Below are positions 12,503 to 25,620 of a stretch of DNA of 64,000 nucleotides, in pieces. Made by a program: the position numbers and the translations under genes. The stretch comes from Vanessa cardui (Eukaryota; Arthropoda; Insecta; Lepidoptera; Nymphalidae), in NCBI RefSeq assembly GCF_905220365.1, contig NC_061133.1, forward strand, positions 13,010,171 to 13,074,170. Direction: 5' to 3'. How positions within the stretch are numbered: position 1 is the stretch's first letter; the number at the start of each line of letters is the position of its first letter. Under the pieces are notes generated by a model, which ran no database searches, had not been told where the DNA came from, and saw only the letters and a program-made list of their open reading frames with translations.

Positions 12503-13814
12503 TATATCACAGCATTACCACGGTATTTACTGTTATTTCCAAATAAAATAAAAACCCAAATGAAACGTTACATAGCCCACACAACAAACCAAATTATATC
12601 ATTATGATTTTTAGAATGGTATTGAAGTCGATCTTTAATATACAGTACTAAGCTCCCTTAGTTTTACCCAAAGGCCTTATTCTAACGTAAAATGTTAATT
12701 TAGAAGTCCTAATAAGTATGAATGAATTTGGAATCTCTAAACAGGAAAGATAAACGAAGCTATTTCAAAGGATCGCGTTATTTTTCGTGACGTGCGCGCA
12801 GCGTACGTAAATGGACGGCTAATTGTAGCCTCGGGTCGGGACAAGAAAAAATTATACGGTATCAAGTGCCCATTGTTGTATACGATACGATATATCGCAT
12901 AACGAACTAATAGCAACATTCCTATGTGAAGTTAGTTCAATGGTTGTTCAAGAATCTTACAGATAAAAAAATATCTTTATTAATTAAAGTATTTTAATTA
13001 TTTTACACATACCTTATTAAACGGTAAATATATAATTATTAAATTTATGAAATAGGTATTATTACAGACCATAATATCTGAATAATTTTAAAATTACATT
13101 ATTGACATACAATGCACAGGTAAACCCGCTAGGTCTAATCTGGTGGGATGTTATTGTGCACAGGAATTCCTGGAAAGAGGAAGATTATCACTTATAAGAA
13201 AAAAGAGTAAAGTTGCAGTGTTTTCCAAAGGGATTTCCTATAGAGAACTAGACATTAATAATACGAGTATTTTTTATGGACGTGTGATGATGGAGCCGCT
13301 CACGGATCTGCTCATTTTGGAGCAAGATTACTACGAACCCTATACGTAATTTCCTTAATTCCGACTCAGTACCCGATCCCTCAAATATTTATATTTTTTG
13401 CCGCCTTCGATCATTGTATACCGCATTTAATAGGTTGAAGTATCATCGGCAGAAATATACATAAATACTACGAAAGTAATATCTAAATTTTATAAATAAT
13501 ATTAAAAAAAAAGCGAGTTATTCAATATCTATGGGACGAAAGAGTAATGACTTTTCGTTGATATTGTTATGGACGTCGTATAAAAAAGTTGACAGTTGAA
13601 GTTCTTGCTATTTCTTGTTGCCGAAAACCGGTAGTCCACATTCCGTGGTGTTTCTTTCACGATTCATTGATTTAATACTTGCAAAACGATTCAGAATTTC
13701 TTAGAGTTTTATTTCTATTGACTCTTTTTTACTGAACTAATCCAAGTTTGTTAATTAAGAAAAAAAAAGTGAAATAACAATTTGTTGATATCCTTGAGGA
13801 AATCGAGTGTACTT

Positions 13815-13985
13815 GTCCTACTGCTGCTGAGATAATATCCCATTGCTGCTGAGGTTAGGTGTGTATTTCACAACGCGCCAATGCGGGCTGGTGGAATGCT
13901 TATGTGACAAGATTTGCATCCGACATGTACAGATTTTCTCACGAAGTATTCGATCACTTTTGAGCGCGTGATGAACTATAAAATA
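13815..13985 (-). mobile_element. tRNA-derived SINE family B, degenerate and truncated
   Basis: CCCATTGCTGCTGAGG and GCCAATGCGGGCTGGTGGAA match the body of family B. The tRNA-like head is absent. Confidence 0.5.
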
Positions 13986-14080
13986 TTAATTACATAATAT
14001 TAGGTATGTGATATTAAAACGGCCTTGGTTTCATCGTTTTCGAACCCGGAGCATCTCGGCTCATTTTGAAATTAAGGGAT

Positions 14081-14372
14081 TTTTTTTTTATGGTATGGTA
14101 TGGTTGACGGACGAGCATATGGGCCACCTGATGGTAAGTGGTCACCATTACCCATAGACAATGACGCTGTAAGAAATATTAAGTATTCCTTAAATCGTCA
14201 ATGCGCCACCAATCTTGGAAACTAAGATATTATGTCCCTTGTGCCTGTACTCTGGCTGGCTCACCCTTCAAACCGGAACACAACAATACTGAGTACTGTT
14301 GTTTGGCGATAGAATAACTGATGAGTGGGTGGTACCTACTCAGACGGGCTTGCCCAAAGCCCTACCAGCAAG
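14081..14372 (-). mobile_element. SINE family A, near full-length
   Basis: It begins with T9 and TATGGTATGGTATGG, then GACGAGCATATGGGCCACCT, and ends GGGCTTGCCCAAAGCCCTAC, closely matching the copies at 33.4 and 61.3 kb. The T-run at the left is the poly(A) tail of a minus-strand insertion. Confidence 0.8.
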
Positions 14373-14617
14373 TGATATTATTATGTGAAGTATTTTTTCT
14401 AACTATGAACTGTCATAAATATCTTCTCGTGAAAGAATTACAAACATCCGTTGCATTTTCTTCTCTCGGTTTCAAAGACTTTTTTTAACGGATGAGCTCC
14501 ACGCAGACAATTTTCTGCCTTTACGAAATAAATAACAATTAAACCTTTTATATCATAAATGCGTAAAGTGACAAAATACTTATTAATTTATTGAATAAAA
14601 CTCATTTTATACAGAGT

Positions 14618-14636
14618 TGTATGTGTGTGTGTGTAA
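14618..14636. repeat. (GT)n microsatellite
   Basis: TGTATGTGTGTGTGTGTAAT, a short dinucleotide run. Confidence 0.7.
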
Positions 14637-14639
14637 TCA

Positions 14640-17600
14640 ATTCTCATTTAACGTCGAATTCAAAGTGTGAGAAGGCACAAATTAATTATTAAGTAAATCT
14701 CGCTTAGTGCTTTAAGAGCAGTTAAGATTCGATACAAACTCTCGCACGGGCCGCAATAAATTCATTTGTTTTCGTTAATTCTGATAACGACGACCCAGAT
14801 AAAGCAAAACGTAAAATTATTATTGCGCAACATAAAATTTTCACTCACAATTACGCTTTACGTAACCGTAACTATAATTTTTAATTACATAAATGACGTT
14901 AGATACGACGTTTTTTACTCGACATCACTCAAATAGTTGTCGCGTTTGAGTAACGAGTATACGAACGCAGCTTTGAAATTTTTCTTAATCGTCTGCGAAC
15001 GAAACTCGTTTTTATGATATTTTAATCTAGTGACTATAATCGCTTGGACATATTTCGAATTATTGCGTTTTATGTGTGGGTTATGTTACGGTCTAAGTGG
15101 TGGATGAGAATACGCAATTTCTTAGAAGTTTAGGAGGCACCTTAAACGCTTCGTTGCAGCTATTAGTGAGACAATCTCTTTGAATTCTTCTTGTATGGAC
15201 CATTCACTCAGTTGTTACATCTGTTAGAAAGAGAACGAGTTCGATTTTTTTAAATAATTCTTTATTTAAAATCAGACGAGCCAATGGGAGCGTCGTAACC
15301 ACAAAACATTAATATTGATCATGGGTAAACATTTCAATTTCGAACACCGTATATTTGCAACAAATCAGGGGAACTAAAATGTTATATTCTATGCGCCTGT
15401 AATTATACTGGCTCAACCACAGTGATACTAGTATTTGATAGAATATGTGATTAGAATATGATATGAGCTTTATATCTCATCATCAGTAAACTGTTGTGCA
15501 TATTTGAACTCGTTCAATTCAATAGAGTTTTCCTGTTTCATATAATTTCGATACTTGCTTGAATGTCTTCTTTCTGAGAACATCGAATCCGGTACATATG
15601 ACGAATCTTGAAATAAATAAGCGATATCGTTTGACTCACCAAATTCCCAATAAATAACGAAAATAACAATAATGACATGCATAGCGAAAACATCGTCGCG
15701 ACATTGGCTACTTTATCTGTTTCTTGAATATTTAGTAAGCGCCACTTGCGGTTTTAGTTTTCTGTAAATAGACGTAAGTCGCATCGATATTTATACACAC
15801 ATACGCTTTTATGACGTATTGATCATTTGAATATATTCGTTTTTAATAAATGGTTCTTTTAAAAACAAATTTAGGCCAGCAGTTTAAAGTCAAAAGTCAA
15901 ACTAGTAGGCAATGACAGATACCAATAAAAATAACATAACAGATAATATATGACTATGTTAAAACTAATATTATGCGTAATATGTATATTAAAAAATACT
16001 TGGCAGCTTAGAAAAAAAGATGCCGTTATAAAAAATGAATATTTAAAATTTCGAACGCGCCAAATATGGCGCGGAAACGGCACGCTCGCGTACCGCAGTA
16101 GGCCAGCGAACATTCCGATGTGTGATTTCATAGTCGAATAGCTATGTAGACATGCGGCGAAAATCGTTGAAGCATGCCCACTATCCCTCCAGCTCAATAT
16201 TCATAACGGGCTACCATTGTTTCCCGCCTTCACCAACGTCACGTAGACATCGGCGCCATATTGAAAGGAACGTGCTACAACGCACCCAGAATTACTGGAC
16301 CCCTGAACTACTGTAAGGCTAAAGGTTTTATTTATTAATTTCATCAGCGGGAGCTCTTCGTGACTTGGAGGTTTTCATGACCCAGAGAAAATTATGAATG
16401 TATGTTTTCAAAGTACCGTAGCGCATTAGAATCAGGGTCTACCAGTGTGGTAGCAACGCTGTCGTACATTTTAATATATTTTTTACAATTACAATGAAAG
16501 ACTTGTTTTCTCCTAATAATCATATGCATATGACAGCAGCATATGATGATATAAAAAAAAATGTTTACATTTTAGTGTCAAGAAATAAATCATTAGTTTT
16601 TAATGAAGCAGTTTTGTTAGATAATTCAAACCAGTTTAATTTCAGACTAAATTAAAATTAGAGTTTATGCAATAATCGTAATAAACAAAATTTAATATTT
16701 CGTGTTACGAAATCTTCTATCTAGAGCGTAACCACCTGCGACTTAAACATGACTTGCATTTCATTAATTATAATTACAATCGGTCATTCAAAATTCAAAC
16801 AAAACAAAAAAAAATTACGTAACAATATTTATGTATTGAGAAATTTAACAAAACTTTAAGGAAGCTAAGAACTAATTAGGATTTATTTTAGCTTAGCCGT
16901 TATACGACCTTGTAGAGACACGCTTTACGTTGTTTAATGAACAAAAACTCTTTATACGTAGACCCTGTAAACATGATTATACCTAAGAGTATGCACTGTT
17001 TTACCGCCCGTCATAAATTACTCTTAACAATGATGAACAGGCCAGATAAGTGAGTAACAAGATTGACCTCGAACGTAGCTCAAAGCTGGTTACAGATTTT
17101 TTCCTCCTCATATTCAATTAATAGTTTCATGAAAAGTTAAGTAAAATTTTTGCATGACACAAATTACAAACTGAAGACATTAATTTGTCCATCAAAATTC
17201 TGGCATCGGCTTCGACACAATGAGTTTGTTTTCGTCGCTAAATTTTAGCGAACACGTACTCGATCGCACGCCATATGCTAACGTCCCACAAACCTGACCC
17301 ATTTATATCAAATTCGCATAAAGCTCTAAATATAAGGCAGAGACGAATCACCGTTGACTCATGTGACACAAATCCAATTGCCTCTGTTCATCAAGAATGT
17401 TTATTTATAGCCCATGCACAATAACAGTTTTTATGTGCTCGTAAAAAAACACATCGATTATTTCGTGGTCGTAAATCATCAAGCAAAACCTAGTTTGACT
17501 TGAGCTACTGTTTATGTCCTGGTTCGATTGCCAGCGAATAACGAGCAGAGATATTATCGTCGCTGACTGCAATCTTGGAATCAACGCGGAACCTGTTTAG

Positions 17601-18922
17601 AAAAATGATAAGCCCAAGCTTCCAGTTCTTCCATCAACATAAGATTCAACGCTAAATGTTAATGCTTTTCGAATTTCCATTTGAATTGCCTTATTGAGTT
17701 ACACTTCCTTTAACTATTAAAATATTTATAATCATTATCATTGTATCGATTTTTTTTTGTTATGCCTGTTAAAGTATGTTAAGGATTTAATTATAAAAAA
17801 TGTCACCATCGCTGTTATGTGACCTCTGCATTCTTATTCGTTTTTTAAATGATATAATGGTTCTTTTAATGCGGTCAGTTCGCACTTAGGGACCAAAACT
17901 AGAAACATGCCATATTCAGGATTACCATTTAGGGAGTTAGACGAAACAGGCAATTGTAGCCCTTATGTTTCGTTTTACTTGTTTGGTTGTCAATCACAGC
18001 TGTTTTATCTCGTAATAGCCTCACAGATGGAGATATCAAACGAATTATTATCATCTTTACTACATTTAAAATAATATATTCAATATTAATCTCTTCTCAA
18101 ATTATTATTTGCAAATATCTTAAGTGTAAAATTTCGATATCATGAATCGATTAATTATAATATTCTAAAAGTGATTATTTAATGCAAATCTATGGCATGG
18201 CATATTTAAATAAGCTTCCGGTTCTCTATTTTCGACAGCTTGATTTAATTAAAACAATTTATCATGAGAATTTGTAGTGTCATGTTTATAATATGTCAAA
18301 CGAATTGGAGACAGTGCGCGAGGGCGTGTATTCTCTTAGACTTAATACATTAAATTATTGTTTTAGTTTATTTGATTGAAACAAATTTAGAGATAAAAAT
18401 ATTCGAATGTTTGCCACGGGTTATGAATTTTCTCATTGCGAGATGTAATGAATTTGTCGACACTTGAGAACTATACCCATTTAGCCAAGTAAAGTTTAAT
18501 GAAAAATAGTACGTCAATTTAAAAAATATTTCATGAACAATTTATTTGATGTGAAACTGGATTACTTTTTGTTATTACTGTTAAATATATCCATAGCATT
18601 ATCGTCGAGACAGATGTCGCTGCCAAAGGTCGAGCATTAAGAAATATGCATTAAGATGACAATCGTGAGTCTGCACCATGTCCTCTAAATAAAAAAGAAA
18701 TAAAACAGTTTTAATTGATTAAGTACATACTTCATTTTTCAATTGAAAATACCGCTTAAGTTTTGAAATTAAATTTATAATGAATGCAGCTCTATACTGC
18801 AGAGTTATTCTGTAAACACGCGTGAAAATCATCTTGGGTAAATTTTGGTGATATGCTATTTTTATGCGTATACCTAAAAATAAACACTTCACTTTACAAG
18901 CAATCGTCATTTAACAACTATA
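14640..18922. other. Mostly unique intron sequence
   Basis: No repeat family or exon was recognised apart from the segment at 16.05-16.3 kb and a possible family A relic near 15.3-15.43 kb. The perfect palindrome TCATATGCATATGA lies at 16520-16533. Confidence 0.4.
16050..16300. promoter_or_regulatory. Moderately GC-rich segment with paired GGCGC/CCATAT motifs
   Basis: CGCGCCAAATATGGCGCGG at 16057-16075 is a near-palindrome, and GGCGCCATATTG recurs at 16251-16262. Between them lie GCACGCTCGCGTACCG and CCGCCTTCACCAACGTCACG. GCCAT-type cores suit Pho/YY1 factors, but this may instead be an unrecognised repeat. Confidence 0.25.
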
Positions 18923-19022
18923 TTAAGTGAAGCTACCACTGATTCAGAAAGTAGACTCTACTCAGAGGAACCGGCAAGGTACTCAGTAGTTACTGTTTTC
19001 AAAATTATATTCTCTAACTATA
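18923..19022 (-). mobile_element. LINE 3' tail fragment, diverged
   Basis: GTGAAGCTACCACTGATTC, AGTAGACTCTACTCAGAGGA and ACCGGCAAGGTACTCAGTAG align with the tail of the LINE at 22.66-22.73 kb, with scattered substitutions. The fragment lacks coding sequence. Confidence 0.6.
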
Positions 19023-21791
19023 CTGTCGTATGCTGGAGCAATTTCGAGATTTTATTTTTATAGCTCTACACTTTTAAAAGTGAAAACAGTTAGTATGCGA
19101 AAAAATAACAAATTTTAAAACGTTGAACAGTATCAAAACATCTGCGTCGGTAAATTTACAAGTGAATAAACTCACAAACACACAAACTAGTCCACCATTA
19201 ATCTAGTTACATTAGCAGTAACCAGGGAACTCGTTTCTAGAATGATATTGGGAACGAGTTATAGGCAGAAATAAAAAATATCATATCCGTTTAAATGGAT
19301 CAATGTGCCAGGTGAGTGAGAAAAAACTGGCATCTTTCAAATTATATAAATATGTATATAAAAATAACCAGCCGGCACGTACCATTGTTAGTATAAGTCT
19401 CGACCAAGTTGCCTTATCTATTAACACAGTGACATATTTTTAATTTATTGTATTATTTTATTCGAAATATAATACATAGTTTTATCTTAATTCGAAATGA
19501 CCAAGGATATAACATGAATTCTCAGCGAAGTTTTTAAATTCAAACAAATTGTGTTTATTATTTATCTCGGACTCACGTGAAAATATGAAAATTTACCACA
19601 TAGGTATGTATTGACTTTTAAACAGCGCGGTAGAATTTCTTCTCGAAAGGAGAGGCAGACTTGGTCATACAGTGGAAAAGTTATATGTGACTTTACTATT
19701 GCCCATAATTTGAATCAATCAAAAGCAATTTAGCTAAAAATATTGATATTAACAACGTTAAAATTGTTCAAATACTTGACAATGAGTTGAGTAGTGGTTT
19801 GATTTTAGATGCTACGGAAAAAGTGAATTTATGAGACAAGTAGGGGCGTGAGCGCAGTGCCTCGATTAAATCGCAAACGAGTGGCACGTACTACTTTAAT
19901 AAACAATCATCTCGTCGCCAATTTTTTCTGTATACCATAATTTATAATAGGACAATTTAAAGGCAAGGACAGAACAGAATGCAACGAAACAGTTGTTATT
20001 TTATGAAAAAGCCCGAGATAAACAAGCGGCTTGGACCATTAAAATTCCCGCTCGTGTGTCTTCTATTTAAAGAATATTGGTAGGACCTTTTTATAATATG
20101 TTGTAAAAATAAACTTTTATCGACACAATCTTCCTCGTATTTTTTATCGTGATTAGTACATAGGATTGAGAATAATTAATGATTTTCGTTGTTTATTATC
20201 AGTTTATTCAAGGTTGATGCAATTTTATTACAAGCAATAGCAAAATCTCCAAGAGTCGTTTGTAATCCAACCAATTCCTGCCATTGAATCATCATAAAAA
20301 CAAGTCTTTCCTGTATATTGTAGATCCTTGATCTATCCCTCATTTGTCCTTTTCTAATCAATAGCGCTCGTAATGGCTGTCTCTTTCCAAACCCGCCAGA
20401 CGAGTTGGTCGAAGGTGCGGGTGAGAAACAGCAAGAACCTATGATTATAAGGTAATCATCGTTACCCCACAGAACTGGTAATGGTCTGGAATCCGTCACA
20501 CCTACTTAAACAATGTATCCCACGCCTAAGACCATCTCGTTTGTTACGTACATTACATAATGTTCGAATTCCTCACTTTTGTTTTCATGACTGGATCTAA
20601 TCTTTACAATTGTTGCGGTATACGAAGTATCATTGTTTTTTTTTGTGCATCGCGTATTGTTTCTACATAGAAATTTATCTGTTTACAGTCAATAACTTTT
20701 AATACCTTACATAACATTATAAAGATATACTTTCACTAAATATCGGTTGTTTTTTTCTTGAAAATTGGCTGCAGAGTAACTTACTCATATTAAATTAATT
20801 AATGTTTAAGTTTTCATTTTAAATATTTACATTTAGTTGCTATAATACCTACTTGATCACTAGTACCATACATCAACATTATAACCAGCACTTCCAAGAT
20901 TGAATTAAGGAACATTAGTCATCCGAAGCCTTGGATGCCGTCGGTTTGATTACATCCGACGTTCCTACAGATTGGGTGCAGAGGTCGAGATCCTGAATGT
21001 GATGCAGTGTAATGGATAGCCAGTGACGTGATGAATGTGGATGATCAGGTGGAGATCAGATTCTTATCACTCGGAGTCAATCTGATAATCGATCGAATTG
21101 TCATTTTACCAAGATATTTGACGTTCTCTTTTTGGAAAAAATCGAAATATGCCTTATGCGTTTCAGACAAACCCGAGTTCATATATTAACTTGTCGGTTA
21201 GGTTAAAACGAAAGGAATATTTTAGACCAACTAAAATAATAAGTTGCACATGTAATGATAAATATATTTTAATTAATCAATAATAATATAAGAATGGCAA
21301 CAGAAAAGAAATTTCATTGGGTACTCATGCAGCAAACGACTCGCAATTAATAAGTCTTTTTCAAAAAAGAAACCATCAATGAATTAAAAACAATTTGGAC
21401 TTTATGAAACGGCGATAAAGTCGATATTAATCTAACAATCATTGTTCAGTGGTAATTTCTATTGACGTAGAAAGTGACAACAATTGTATGTGGAAAGTCA
21501 GGTGGGTGTTTTAACGGAATGGAAAACGGTGAAAACTCGTCGTCATTGTTTGTTATAGTCCTCGTTTTTCATACGAAAACTGGACGGTTAGTCGCGTATT
21601 TGCATACAATCGCTTGGAAAATGACGGTCGTAATGGATGGACGGTGTATGGTAGAGGTTGAATGTTTATTGTTACATTATTGGCTAAAGGTAGAACGGGT
21701 GATAAGCGTTTCAAATTTGAAAATGGAATTCATATTTTTCGTGTACGTAATAGTTTGAAAAAATAAATCCTTTAAATTAATATATAGATTA
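19023..21791. other. Mostly unique intron sequence
   Basis: Apart from the coding-like remnant at 20.2-20.5 kb, only an inverted pair AACTCGTT (19228-19235) and AACGAGTT (19253-19260) was noted. Confidence 0.4.
20176..20499 (-). pseudogene. Unrecognised coding-like remnant, 107 codons
   Basis: This minus-strand frame reads more like protein than its neighbours. It has a basic stretch (GKRQPLRALLIRKGQMRDRS) followed by a Leu/Ile-rich amphipathic C-terminus ending near CNKIASTLNKLIINNENH and a stop at 20176. The ATG may not be the true start, since the frame is GC-richer towards its beginning and an AG lies just upstream on that strand. The helical, Leu-rich tail resembles the ends of many transposon-encoded DNA-binding accessory proteins, but no family could be named. 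No polyadenylation signal is evident just downstream. It could be a terminal exon of a small intron-nested gene, a decayed transposon ORF, or chance. Confidence 0.3.
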
Positions 21792-21973
21792 ATTTGGACA
21801 ACATCACATACATTATCTGATACCAATGTAAGTAGCTAAAGCATGTGTTATGGAAAATCAAAACCAGACTCATGACATCATAGAAAACTAATGAACTTTT
21901 TCTTCATCGATTCGATCGATCGATCGAACCCATGAAAGCTGGAGTACACACCACTCGACTACGAAGGTCGTCA
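21792..21973 (-). mobile_element. tRNA-derived SINE family C, internally deleted
   Basis: GACAACATCACATACATTAT, TAAGTAGCTAAAGCATGTG and GCTGGAGTACACACCACTCG are in order. The middle is shortened and the B-box region is replaced by a GATC run (21913-21925). Confidence 0.65.
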
Positions 21974-22589
21974 TTTTGACAGAATTTTAGGATTTGTTAC
22001 AGTCACGAGCTCACTACGTATAATACAATATTTACACTAACAAAATCTTGCAATTTGGTTCCATATTCATTCAAAAATTTTTAAACTGTACCATTTATGA
22101 GGATACAACGATACCGACTATGACTAAATATTCTTGGTCGTTGCTAACAAATGTGTGCCATTAATATCATTTACATCTATCATATTTATTACGTTGTTGT
22201 GTTCATTTGAAAGCATATTAAGTAGCGTTATTGAATATACTATGGAATGTTTCCTGCATGTACCGCTCAAATAAAAAAAAACCTGCTCCAAGGTGATTTG
22301 TCAAAATATTTTCCTATCGAATGTCAGTGTCAGTTCATGTAGTGTGTTTATGTTGAGATAGCTATTTCGACGCCTTGCATTATTAATTACTGGCACCTAA
22401 CCTCGGCCTTGTTTTCACAGTATACTTGGTTCGGAAACATCTGATTTGCAATCGCTGGAATTTAGATTCGACTGCCTCTTTCGTCTACTTGTTTCGTGGC
22501 TTATAAGGTTGCAGGTTGCGAGGTGCTGATTTAAATTCCTCAGTGGCCAGTAGATTTTTCTGATGAAAAACTCTCAGTAGCAACCTAGA

Positions 22590-23100
22590 GTCAAAATCAA
22601 TCAAAATCAAAATAAACTTTATTCAAGTAGGCTTTTATAAGCACTTTTGAATCGTCATTTTACAATGTGAAGCTACCACCGGTTCGGAAAGTAGATTCTA
22701 CCGAGAAGAACCGGCAAGAAACTCAGTAGTTACTCTTTTTTAACATTTAAAAAATACAACGTCATGTTAATTAAATACAATTATTTCAATTAATGTATCC
22801 TGCTTGGAAGTCAACAGGTATTACTCCACGCTTTTTTATCATCTACAAAATCTTGTATCGAATAGTATGCTTTTTCTACCAATGTATTTTTAACAAACGA
22901 TTTGAATTTACTAAACGGCAAAGTTAAAAATTTCTGCGGAATTTTATTATAGAAACGGATACCTTGCCCCAAGAAGGATCCATTGACTTTGCGGAGTCGG
23001 AAACTTGGCGTTATAAGTTTATCCTTACTTATAGTGCATATACAATGTTTCGAAGTATTTATAATATTTTCCCACAGGAAAGCCAGTAACACTATATTTC
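22590..23100 (-). mobile_element. 5'-truncated non-LTR retrotransposon with RT C-terminus
   Basis: The minus strand reads an open frame (22811-23092) containing SFRLRKVNGSFLGQGIRFYN and later FKSFVKNTLVEKAYYSIQDF, the typical C-terminal region after the reverse transcriptase domain of jockey/CR1-like LINEs in Lepidoptera. After the stop comes the 3' UTR with the complementary GAACCGG...CCGGTTC segments at 22680-22720, ending in a TTTTGATTTTGATT-type tail at 22590-22612. All upstream parts of the element (ORF1, endonuclease, polymerase) are missing, as expected for 5' truncation. It is dead. Confidence 0.75.
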
Positions 23101-23326
23101 ATTGATATAAATTAAAAATAGATACATATATGTGGGTTAAGTTATTCAAATCATTTGAAACCAGTTCCACCCAATTCATTGAAAAAGCCTTTTGGCGTTG
23201 ATTATAATACAATCGAAAACACCTACTACAATTTGTTTAATAATATTAATTATTCTATTGAATATTTAATTTATATAGTAGTATAGTACTATCGATCTAT
23301 TCGGAACAAGTAATTATTTATGCAGT

Positions 23327-23520
23327 ACTAGTGATCGCGCGCGACTTCGTTCGCATTTGAGGGTGTTGGTTGTCATGTATTAGGCAAAAAACCCTGTGTC
23401 ATCTTTGGAGTTCAAGTTTTCTTCATAGCAAATTTCATCAAATTCGGTTCAATGGTTCGGTCGTGAAAGAGCAACAGACAGACAGACAGAGTTACTCTCA
23501 CATTTGTACTCTAATATTAA
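23327..23520 (+). mobile_element. Repeat family E copy
   Basis: It starts at ACTAGTGATCGCGCGCGACT, contains AATTTCATCAAATTCGGTTC and a (CAGA)n run, and ends CACATTTGTACTCTAATATT. The ACTAG start is the reverse complement of a Helitron-type CTAG-T end, so the element may be a minus-strand Helitron-like copy. Confidence 0.6.
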
Positions 23521-23787
23521 ATAATAATAATTATATTCTTAATATTATTCTTGTATTTTAGCATATAGATAAAAACATTTATAATATTATATTTAATTAA
23601 ACTTGTTGACCTGCTTTCGACACTTAAAATCAAATTACTCGCCGAGGCTTCCTAGACCTTCTAGTGTACAAGGTGAGCTTGACTACTAGTTTAAATGTAT
23701 ATTCACTTATTGAACGACACTCGGTTGATCAGTTCTCTATGGGTGAATGATTATATGTATGGGTTGCTACATGTCAAATTAATTTTA

Positions 23788-24002
23788 CTTGGTAGACTTT
23801 GTGCTGGCCTGACTTAACGCCACACAGCGTACCCGGTATTGTCGTGTTCCAGTTTCAATGTTTAGGTAAGGTTAGCTAGTATAACTACACATGTGACATA
23901 AAATCTTGATTGACGGTACTTTAGCGATATAAGGAATGGTTAACATTTCTTACAGTTCTATTGTCTATGAGTGATGGTGACCCATACCATTAGGTAGACA
24001 TA
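23788..24002 (+). mobile_element. SINE family A, degenerate copy
   Basis: TTGTCGTGTTCCAGTTT, GATATAAGGAATGGTTAACA and TGTCTATGAGTGATGGTGAC place it in family A with about a fifth of positions altered. The CAGTTTCAATGTTTAGGTAAGG inside it mimics a splice site but derives from the SINE. Confidence 0.55.
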
Positions 24003-25023
24003 AATACGGTCACTAAATGACTAGCTTTTTTTAAATCCATTTCGAGATCTAGTGTGCTTAAATGGTTTAGAGTTATCTAAATTCTTGGAACTTTAATAAT
24101 ATGTTCTTAGAAGGAAATACAATAGCATTTTTTATATCTAGCTTTATTTTGTCTCATGCTGAATACGAATGATATCGACTACTTAGACCTTTGTAAACGT
24201 TTGTTTGGATTCGTTTCGTATGCCGAATATCGTACGGAATATATGAACTATACTTCATTTTTAGTAGACGATTAATTTATCATAAGATTTATATTTAAAA
24301 CGGAACGCAATTGTCAATTATCCAATGTATACGGTGGTCTTATTTAGAGATAAAAATGGCCTGTCAAAATACAGTTCCAACGTCTCAATCCGATCGATAC
24401 TAAGCGTGTACTAAATGATCTGTCATTAGGCGAGCTTCTTGCGGTCGCGTCCCACAATGCCTGCTCTTGATCTCCAATAGATGAGATGCTTTTGATAACC
24501 CGAGATGAATATTTTATGTCAGTTAAGTATGTATGTTAATGCTTCGCTAATGTTTCTTGTATTAGCTTCGAGAAAGTGTAATGAAGATATTTAGCTTGTA
24601 TATTAGTTTATGTTGGACAGATAATATATTGTACTCGTTTTTTTCTTTATCTGCATTTGTTTTTTTATGTTCCTGCAGCATTGCAATGATAATCTTGGAG
24701 TAATTTATGCAGAGTACTGATTATGATGACCATAATTGGATAGTTTAAATCTATTTTTAAACTTCATGAAACTTGATTAAACAAATATGCAAGTATATAT
24801 TTTATCTTTCTAAAATATTTTAGAAAAATGATGATGGGTAAGTGGGATATAGAAGATTAACTATTACAATAATAATGATTCTAACTAAAAAACAACCACA
24901 ATTAGTTAAAGGGTTTCCGTGCAAATCTTGATAATTAAGCGTTCCGAGTCAGATATTTCGTGAAAGCACACCAAATTAAATCTTGTCATTATCGGCCTTG
25001 AGTTCAAATTCGTGTACATCGCA

Positions 25024-25620
25024 TTAAAGATAAGTCATTGGAAAGTGAAATGGGAGCGCACCTGACTTTGCTTTCTTTACGTCGCGGTGTTCTTTTTGAT
25101 TCAGTGAGAGTGGTCTAGATACGATAATTGTGCCGGTAGCGATTCCGTGACGAGCCGGGCCCGACCGCCCGCCGGTACCACGGGTTTTCGTCTCTTCGGT
25201 AACCTTTCCTCGACTCGAACAGCTCAAACTAGTTTCGGCGAATGAGCACATGAAGCCATTCCAAAAGTAGGTCCCATGTGTAACGATTAACTCAGTCTTA
25301 TCTGTAGATTTATCGAAATGCAATACACAGAGGAATCTTTTATCGGAATAACGATCGGAGATTATAGACGCGGCGGTAAAATATGAAGATTGTAATTTCT
25401 GTGACATTATAATCAGTGCAATAATGGAACGGGGAATAATTAGACGGAGGTATTCATTCGAGAACCATTGATAGCGATTTTTAAAAACGTTTATCGACTG
25501 TTTGTCGAAAGTCGTGATTCGATATCGCAGACATTGACGCGTTTTTGCAGTTCCCCGAACAATTTGATATCGCGACGTCGTTCATCGCTTCGTGAAAGTG
25601 ACATCTTTGTTGATATTTCT
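25024..25620. promoter_or_regulatory. Unique GC-richer, stop-poor stretch; candidate conserved non-coding block
   Basis: There are no repeat landmarks. A CpG-rich core (AGCCGGGCCCGACCGCCCGC, about 25159-25178) lies inside a minus-strand frame of 127 codons (25024-25407) whose translation looks unlike a known protein and lacks domain features. The following part (25460-25620) is also stop-poor on both strands. This suits a constrained regulatory block more than coding sequence. Confidence 0.3.

Noticed and set aside
13104..13118. CACAG|GTAAAC as a ratchet site
   Set aside because: No pyrimidine tract precedes it and the donor is weak.
15290..15430. A further SINE A copy
   Set aside because: Only scattered words (AACTAAAATGTTATATTC, GCGCCTGTAATTATACTGGC) agree; too weak to annotate separately.
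21905..21930. GATCGATCGATCGA run as a DRE cluster
   Set aside because: It lies inside a SINE C copy and has no TATCGATA.
23461..23485. CAGA repeats as a regulatory microsatellite
   Set aside because: The run is a standard internal part of repeat families D and E.
23860..23872. TTTAG|GTAAGG as a ratchet site
   Set aside because: It lies inside a decayed SINE A copy, where the consensus has GAAGGGTGAGTGAGCC at that point, and the pyrimidine tract is poor.
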